Origin: JBHHYS01 sp046757645
GTDB taxonomy: Bacteria > Acidobacteriota > Terriglobia > Acidiferrales > 2-02-FULL-67-57
Direction of reading: 5' to 3'
DNA: 9,318 bases
Assembly: GCA_046757645.1 (NCBI GenBank)
Contig: JBHHYS010000097.1
Location: forward strand, 1 to 9,318
The first letter of the stretch is position 1, and the number at the start of each line of letters is the position of its first letter. Under the pieces are notes generated by a model. That model did no database searches. It worked only from the letters and a program-made list of their open reading frames with translations, and was not told the DNA's origin. This document shows positions 6,044-9,318 of the stretch, one piece after another. The position numbers and the translations under genes were made by a program.

Positions 6044-6706
6044 ATGTGGCTGGTGGTAGCGCTGCTGGCTTTGGGAGTGCTCGTCGGCGGCGCTCTTTTC
6101 TTCCGCTGGGCGCTCCGGGGGCGCCGCGCCCGCCGCGAAAAGCAGCGGGAGTTCCGCGCCCGTTTGGACGAAATCCGCCAGGCAGTGGAAGAATTCGAGA
6201 AGGCCACGGACTTCGACCACCAGATCCGTCTGCTGGCCGACATGGTCCGCTACTGCTCGAAAGGCTACCGGGTTTTTCCCGACCAAGTGGAGATTATGAA
6301 TATTGCCCGGGCGTGCGAGGACGAGCGCCGCAAGCTGGCCCAGCACTGGGCGGTCGCTGAGTCACTGCGGCTGATGAAGCTGACCGAGGAAAGCACCACC
6401 CTGCGCGTCAAAGCGGGTCGCGCCGACCAAGTGGTTGAAAGCCTCAAGGTGGTTTCGCGGCTCCTCTTTCCCCACGACCAAATCACTCACGCCATGCGCT
6501 CGGTGACGCAGTACCAGGAGGCGCTGGAGGGCGCCCTGGAGCTGCCCGAAAACCAACGCGCTGAGGTGGCCGCAAGCGCCCAGAGCTTGCTCGATTCCTA
6601 CTTCCAAGTCATCGGAGAGCTGAAAAAAAACAACCAGGAGTTGGCTCGCGTTCCCTGGCCGGGGGAGCAGCTCCGCCGGACGCTGGCGCAGCTCGAAAAA
6701 GTTTGA
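6044..6706 (+). CDS. Membrane-anchored helical protein of unknown function, 220 residues
   Basis: The product has one N-terminal hydrophobic segment (2-23, WLVVALLALGVLVGGALFFRWA) followed by a positively charged run (25-35, RGRRARREKQR). This predicts a single-pass protein with its bulk in the cytoplasm. The rest is strongly helical with coiled-coil character (about 36-56 and 155-218) and a middle section including YRVFPDQVEIMNIARACEDERRKLAQHW (75-102). I see no catalytic motif and do not recognise the family. GGGGAG seven bases upstream supports ATG 6044. The gene is divergent from the 212-residue gene, with an 86-base spacer. The repeat-protein gene at 6801 follows on the same strand after 94 bases, so the two may be co-transcribed. 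Confidence 0.8.
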   Translation: MWLVVALLALGVLVGGALFFRWALRGRRARREKQREFRARLDEIRQAVEEFEKATDFDHQIRLLADMVRYCSKGYRVFPDQVEIMNIARACEDERRKLAQHWAVAESLRLMKLTEESTTLRVKAGRADQVVESLKVVSRLLFPHDQITHAMRSVTQYQEALEGALELPENQRAEVAASAQSLLDSYFQVIGELKKNNQELARVPWPGEQLRRTLAQLEKV

Positions 6707-6800
6707 GCGGCTTGGCTTTACCCGCAAGGGCCGGGGCGGCATAATAGCGCGACTGCTTTGCTGGCTTCGGCCCAGGAGAAAAGGGAAGGGGGGCTTTTCT

Positions 6801-7349
6801 ATGCGACGAACCGACACCCGCCAGCGCCGGATGCGACGTCTCCCCCGCACCACGCAAATCATTTTCGGTGAGCGCCAGAGCTTGCAAAACGCTTTGCGCC
6901 TCCTGCGCAGCACCCGGCTGCCCGCCGACCGGCGCCGCCTGGAAGAGAAACTCCTGGGTCACATGATTCAGCTGCGTGCCCTGGAGCTCGAGCGCATCAA
7001 TCCCGACTGGGACCGCAAGGCGCGCCGCGCCGCCAACCCGCGCCTGCCGGCGGGCGAGGTTCGCCGCCTGGCGGCGCAACTCCCCCGGGACGACTACTAC
7101 CTGGCGCGACTGCTCAGCGACCATCCCCACGCGCCCCCCGCGGTGCTGGCCCGGCTGGCGCGCCACCCCTATCGCGCCGTGCGGGAGAACGTCGCCCGCC
7201 ACCCCAATACGCCTGTCTCCAGCCTGCGAGCTCTCTGCCGCGAGCGCCGCGAGCCGCTCTGGTATCTGGTGGCGTTCAATCCCAGCACCCCGGAGAAGCT
7301 GCGCCAGCGCCTGCGCGCCCGCATCCAGCGCCGGGGGCGGCGGGGCTGA
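6801..7349 (+). CDS. Basic protein with variant leucine-rich repeats (LRV-like)
   Basis: The 182-residue product is extremely arginine-rich at both ends (MRRTDTRQRRMRRLPR; RARIQRRGRRG). Its C-terminal half carries three to four repeats of about 26 residues. They start at ANPRLPAGEVRRLA (78), DHPHAPPAVLARLA (107), HPNTPVSSLRALC (134) and NPSTPEKLRQRL (160). The pattern of Asn/His-Pro, then Thr/Ala-Pro, then a VLxxLA helix and a linking helix such as YRAVRENVAR is that of the variant leucine-rich repeat (LRV) solenoid. LRV solenoids form binding scaffolds, and one known example carries an iron-sulfur cluster. The N-terminal cysteine cluster of that protein is absent here; only one cysteine, Cys146, is present. 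The charge suggests a nucleic acid or acidic partner, but this is inference. The start is supported by GAAGGGGGG seven bases upstream. Confidence 0.8.
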   Translation: MRRTDTRQRRMRRLPRTTQIIFGERQSLQNALRLLRSTRLPADRRRLEEKLLGHMIQLRALELERINPDWDRKARRAANPRLPAGEVRRLAAQLPRDDYYLARLLSDHPHAPPAVLARLARHPYRAVRENVARHPNTPVSSLRALCRERREPLWYLVAFNPSTPEKLRQRLRARIQRRGRRG

Positions 7350-7392
7350 AGCGCGACGATGGGTGCCAGCGCAGCGAGGCTAGGAAAAGTCT

Positions 7393-7483
7393 GGCGGGGC
7401 GGGGTTTTTCGGAGCGTAGCGTAGATCCCGCCTGTCCCGAGCTTGGTCGAGGGGCGCTTTTTGCGGGAAACCCCGCCGAAAAA
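7393..7483. repeat. Complex inverted-repeat region upstream of the ligase
   Basis: Several mutually exclusive pairings are possible. TTTTTCGG (7405-7412) pairs with CCGAAAAA (7476-7483). GGCGGGG (7393-7399) pairs with CCCCGCC (7471-7477). GGCGGG (7393-7398) pairs with CCCGCC (7427-7432). GCGGG (7463-7467) pairs with CCCGC (7472-7476) as a local hairpin. The middle contains GGAGCGTAGCGTAGAT (7411-7426), a diverged copy of the repeat core at 4990-5005. It also contains CCCGAGCTTGGTCGAGGG, similar to a dispersed CCTGAGCTTGTCGAAGG-type repeat I recall from other genomes. Together with the element at 7497-7546 it fills most of the 201-base spacer. Confidence 0.55.
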
Positions 7484-7496
7484 GGTGCAAGAGAAA

Positions 7497-7546
7497 AACG
7501 GGCTTTAGCCCCTGAGGGAAATAATCTTCAGGGCCTAAAGGCCGTT
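7497..7546. repeat. Twin-hairpin palindromic element of a second family, directly before the ligase start
   Basis: Two 19-nt arms, 7497-7515 and 7528-7546, are inverted copies of AACGGSCTTTAGSCCCTGA around a 12-nt spacer. Each arm also folds on itself: GGGC-TTTA-GCCC (7500-7511) and GGCC-TAAA-GGCC (7532-7543). The arms differ at only two positions, and these two are partners in the local hairpin, so each arm stays self-complementary. The element ends four bases before the ligase GTG, so the mRNA leader would carry this structure beside the ribosome binding region. Confidence 0.85.
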
Positions 7547-7550
7547 AAGG

Positions 7551-9194
7551 GTGAACAGCCTGGTAGTCAACCCTAAAGAGTTGACCGGCCTTAGACTGAA
7601 CGTCGCCGACCATTTTCTCGACCGGCACCTGCGGGAGGGCCGTGGCGGGTGCCTGGCCATTGCCGGCGTGGGCCCGCCCGTCACCTACGCCGAACTCGCC
7701 GAGCGCGCCAACCGTGTGGGTGCCGCGTGGCGCGAACTGGGCGTCGGGGCTGGCGAGCGTGTCCTGCTCGTCTTGCCCGACTCCCCGGAGTTCATCGCCT
7801 GCTTTTTCGGCACGGTGAAGATCGGCGCGGTGGCGGTTCCGGTGAATCCCTTTACCCGGGCGGCCGATTACGCTTACTACGCCGCCGATAGCCAGCCCTG
7901 CCTAGCGGTGGTGCATGCGTCGAGCTTCCCCGAGGCCCTGCCCGCCCTTGGGCACGCTCAACCCACTCCGCGTTTGCTGACCGTGGACGGCCGGGCCGCG
8001 GGTTGCGATGGACTCGAAGAACTGCTCGCCCGCAGCAGCGGCAGGCTCGCCGCGCATCCCACCACGGCCGACGACATCGCCTTCTTCCTCTACACCTCCG
8101 GCAGCGGCGGCCAGCCCAAGGCGGCGATGCACCGCCACCGGCATATGCTGGTCGCCGCCGACAGTTTCGCCCGTCAGGTGCTGGGCTTCGGCCCCGACGA
8201 CGTTGCTTTCTCCGCCTCAAAGCTCTTTTTCGCCTACGGGCTGGGCAACGCCATGTACTTTCCCCTGAGCGTGGGCGCCGCCAGCGTGCTCCTGCCGGAG
8301 CGGCCCACCCCGGAGAAGATTTTTGGCGTCCTGGAGCGGCACCGGCCCAGCCTTTTCTTTGCCGTGCCCACCATTTACGGAGCGCTGCTGCGGGCAGCGG
8401 AAGGGAGCTCGCGCCGCCTCGATTTCCTCCGCGCCGCCGTCTCCGCCGGGGAAGCCCTGCCGGTGGAAATCTTCGCGCGCTTTCGCCAGCGCTTCAAGCA
8501 GGAGATTCTCGACGGCATTGGCACCACCGAAATGCTGCATATGTTCATCTCCAATCGTCCCGGCCAGGCGCGCCCGGGAAGCTGCGGGCAGGTGGTGCCC
8601 GGCTATCGGGCCCGGATCGTCGCCGACTCAGGCGGCGACGCCGCCGCGGGTGAGCTGGGCAACCTCTGGGTCGAGGGCGGGAGCGCCTTCGCCGGCTACT
8701 GGGGGAAGCCGGAGCTGACCGCGCGCGTCAAGCCCGCCTGCGGAACGGGCAGGCAGCAGGAGTGGGTCATCACTGGGGACAAGTTTTACAGCGACGCGGA
8801 CGGCTACTACCACTACGGCGGCCGCACCGACGATATGCTCAAGGTGGCTGGCCAGTGGGTCTCCCCCATGGAAGTGGAGAATGCCCTGCTGGCCCACGCC
8901 GCCGTGGCCGAAGCCGCCGTCGTCGGCCAGCGCGACCCCGACGGGCTCACCCAGATCACTGCCTACGTTGTCTTGTGCCAGCTGGGAACTGGTAGCGGCG
9001 ACGAAGGCGTTTTTCAGCCTTCGTCGTCGGCTTGTGGAGCCGCTTCAGGCAGCCATTCAGAATTGGCCGAACACCTCCGCGCCTTCGTCCGCCAGCGCCT
9101 GCCCGGCTACAAGTGTCCCCAGCGCTTCGAGTTCGTCGCTGAGCTCCCCAAAACCGCCACCGGCAAAATCCAGCGCTTCAAACTCCGTACGTAG
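7551..9194 (+). CDS. Benzoate-CoA ligase family protein (AMP-forming acyl-CoA synthetase)
   Basis: This 547-residue ANL-superfamily enzyme is expected to activate an aromatic or related carboxylate with ATP to an acyl-adenylate and then the CoA thioester. The P-loop-like motif is YTSGSGGQPKAAMHRH (181-196). KLFFAYGLGNAMYFP (224-238) and DGIGTTEMLHMFISNRPG (321-338) are close to the benzoate-CoA ligase signature, which favours that branch over long-chain synthetases. Next comes TGDKFYSDADGYYHYGGRTDDMLKVAG (408-434), and the catalytic lysine is Lys539 in PKTATGKIQRF. Two stretches look longer than expected, near 394-403 and 477-502, and each coincides with a DNA palindrome. The GTG start at 7551 abuts AAGG and is the only start compatible with the conserved N-terminus, apart from a TTG at 7581. 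No box, bcr or other aromatic-degradation gene is in the window, so the substrate (benzoate, a substituted benzoate or another acid) is not fixed. Confidence 0.9.
   Translation: MNSLVVNPKELTGLRLNVADHFLDRHLREGRGGCLAIAGVGPPVTYAELAERANRVGAAWRELGVGAGERVLLVLPDSPEFIACFFGTVKIGAVAVPVNPFTRAADYAYYAADSQPCLAVVHASSFPEALPALGHAQPTPRLLTVDGRAAGCDGLEELLARSSGRLAAHPTTADDIAFFLYTSGSGGQPKAAMHRHRHMLVAADSFARQVLGFGPDDVAFSASKLFFAYGLGNAMYFPLSVGAASVLLPERPTPEKIFGVLERHRPSLFFAVPTIYGALLRAAEGSSRRLDFLRAAVSAGEALPVEIFARFRQRFKQEILDGIGTTEMLHMFISNRPGQARPGSCGQVVPGYRARIVADSGGDAAAGELGNLWVEGGSAFAGYWGKPELTARVKPACGTGRQQEWVITGDKFYSDADGYYHYGGRTDDMLKVAGQWVSPMEVENALLAHAAVAEAAVVGQRDPDGLTQITAYVVLCQLGTGSGDEGVFQPSSSACGAASGSHSELAEHLRAFVRQRLPGYKCPQRFEFVAELPKTATGKIQRFKLRT
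8736..8754. repeat. Small hairpin inside the ligase gene
   Basis: GCCTGC (8736-8741) and GCAGGC (8749-8754) flank a 7-nt loop. The encoded segment VKPACGTGRQQEW (393-405) is longer than the short turn I expect between KPELTAR and the TGDK motif in benzoate-CoA ligases. It may be a small in-frame insertion, but a 6-bp palindrome in GC-rich coding DNA can arise by chance. Confidence 0.3.
8996..9029. repeat. In-frame palindrome inside the ligase gene
   Basis: CGACGAAGGC (8999-9008) and GCCTTCGTCG (9017-9026) are a perfect 10-bp inverted repeat around an 8-nt loop (GTTTTTCA). Three more pairs, one of them G-T, extend it to 8996-9029. It encodes part of a serine/glycine-rich stretch (about 477-502) between the strand AYVVL and the helix ELAEHLRAFV. 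There I expect only a short linker in benzoate-CoA ligases, so it looks like a tolerated surface insertion. Confidence 0.7.
9172..9194 (+). repeat. Ligase C-terminal end with a near-copy 118 bases downstream
   Basis: The last 23 bases of the ligase gene (AGCGCTTCAA-A-CT-CC-G-T-ACGTAG) recur at 9290-9312 with four mismatches. The copies flank the twin-hairpin element at 9206-9278. The second copy is in another frame relative to the ligase. Confidence 0.45.
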
Positions 9195-9205
9195 GAATGG
9201 AGTCT

Positions 9206-9278
9206 GCTCAGCCCAGCGGCCCCTGCCGCTGGGAGTATGTGGTGTCCTCTCCCCCAGGCGGGTGCCTGGGGGCTCAGC
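9206..9278. repeat. Twin-hairpin palindromic element (REP-doublet-like), copy 2
   Basis: Two 28-nt units of the same family as 732-787 face each other across a 17-nt spacer (9234-9250). Unit A (9206-9233) is GCTCAG, then stem CCCAGCGGC, loop CCCT, stem GCCGCTGGG. Unit B, read on the minus strand from 9278 to 9251, is GCTGAG, then stem CCCCCAGGC, loop ACCC, stem GCCTGGGGG. Hairpin A differs at one loop base from the reverse complement of the hairpin at 760-781. The element starts 11 bases after the ligase stop. Confidence 0.88.
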
Positions 9279-9289
9279 GGGTTCGGTGG

Positions 9290-9312
9290 AGCGCTTCAAG
9301 CTGGGGACGTAG
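9290..9312 (+). repeat. Near-copy of the ligase 3' end
   Basis: AGCGCTTCAA-G-CT-GG-G-G-ACGTAG matches the ligase's final 23 bases at 19 positions and would read as a similar C-terminal peptide (RFKLGT, stop) in its own frame. No upstream coding sequence in that frame looks real. It may be a remnant, a duplication flanking the palindromic element, or the edge of something beyond the window. Confidence 0.4.
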
Positions 9313-9318
9313 CCGCAT

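Noticed and set aside
7393..7483. Rho-independent terminator for the LRV gene
   Set aside because: T-runs are present, but none directly follows a strong local stem on the plus strand in the usual order; the region is better described as overlapping repeats.
8003..8653. Alternative frame of 216 codons inside the ligase
   Set aside because: Shadow of the ligase frame; Arg- and Ala-rich with no start signal or domain.

Overview
The window is about 9.3 kb of high-GC bacterial chromosome. GC is lowest in the intergenic stretch near 3490-4190. It shows no phage, plasmid or transposase genes, no CRISPR array and no rRNA or tRNA. An acidobacterial host, or a similar GC-rich soil or sediment lineage, fits best. 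This rests on an M1 aminopeptidase fused to HEAT repeats, a GerW/YtfJ-family protein without other spore genes, a benzoate-CoA-ligase-type enzyme, and intergenic spaces full of small GC-rich palindromes. The placement is inference from gene content and style, not from a marker gene.

Layout, left to right. (1) 69-353 (-) is pterin-4a-carbinolamine dehydratase, preceded by a five-codon leader ORF in the same frame. (2) 489-720 (+) holds a small four-cysteine zinc-ribbon protein. (3) 819-3485 (-) is a secreted M1 aminopeptidase with a HEAT-repeat tail, and 3603-3977 (-) is a GerW/YtfJ-family membrane protein upstream on the same strand. (4) 4195-4866 (+) is a glyoxalase-II-like metallo-beta-lactamase-fold hydrolase. 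(5) 5957-5072 (-) is an overlapping pair of unknown genes: a 212-residue probable exported protein followed by a 91-residue protein, driven by a good promoter that would give a nearly leaderless mRNA. (6) 6044-6706 and 6801-7349 (+) encode a membrane-anchored helical protein and a very basic protein with variant leucine-rich repeats. (7) 7551-9194 (+) is a benzoate-CoA-ligase-family AMP-forming enzyme.

The genes do not form one pathway. Strand switches split the window into about six short transcription units. The ligase has no aromatic-degradation partner here, and the carbinolamine dehydratase has no hydroxylase beside it.

The most unusual content is a set of palindromic elements. A 28-nt unit, G-Y-T-S-A-R then CCC-N3-GGC, a loop N-C-C-Y, then GCC-N3'-GGG, occurs four times as two inverted pairs (732-787 and 9206-9278). 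The N3 triplet varies (TGT, AGC, AGC, CCA), yet its partner triplet always changes to stay complementary. A second family with unit AACGGSCTTTAGSCCCTGA forms an inverted pair at 7497-7546, again with a compensating double change, and has a degenerate single copy near 4004-4018. These look like REP-doublet (REPIN/BIME-like) elements, and I do not recognise either exact family. A separate 10-bp perfect palindrome lies in frame inside the ligase gene, where the protein has about 25 residues more than I expect for the family.
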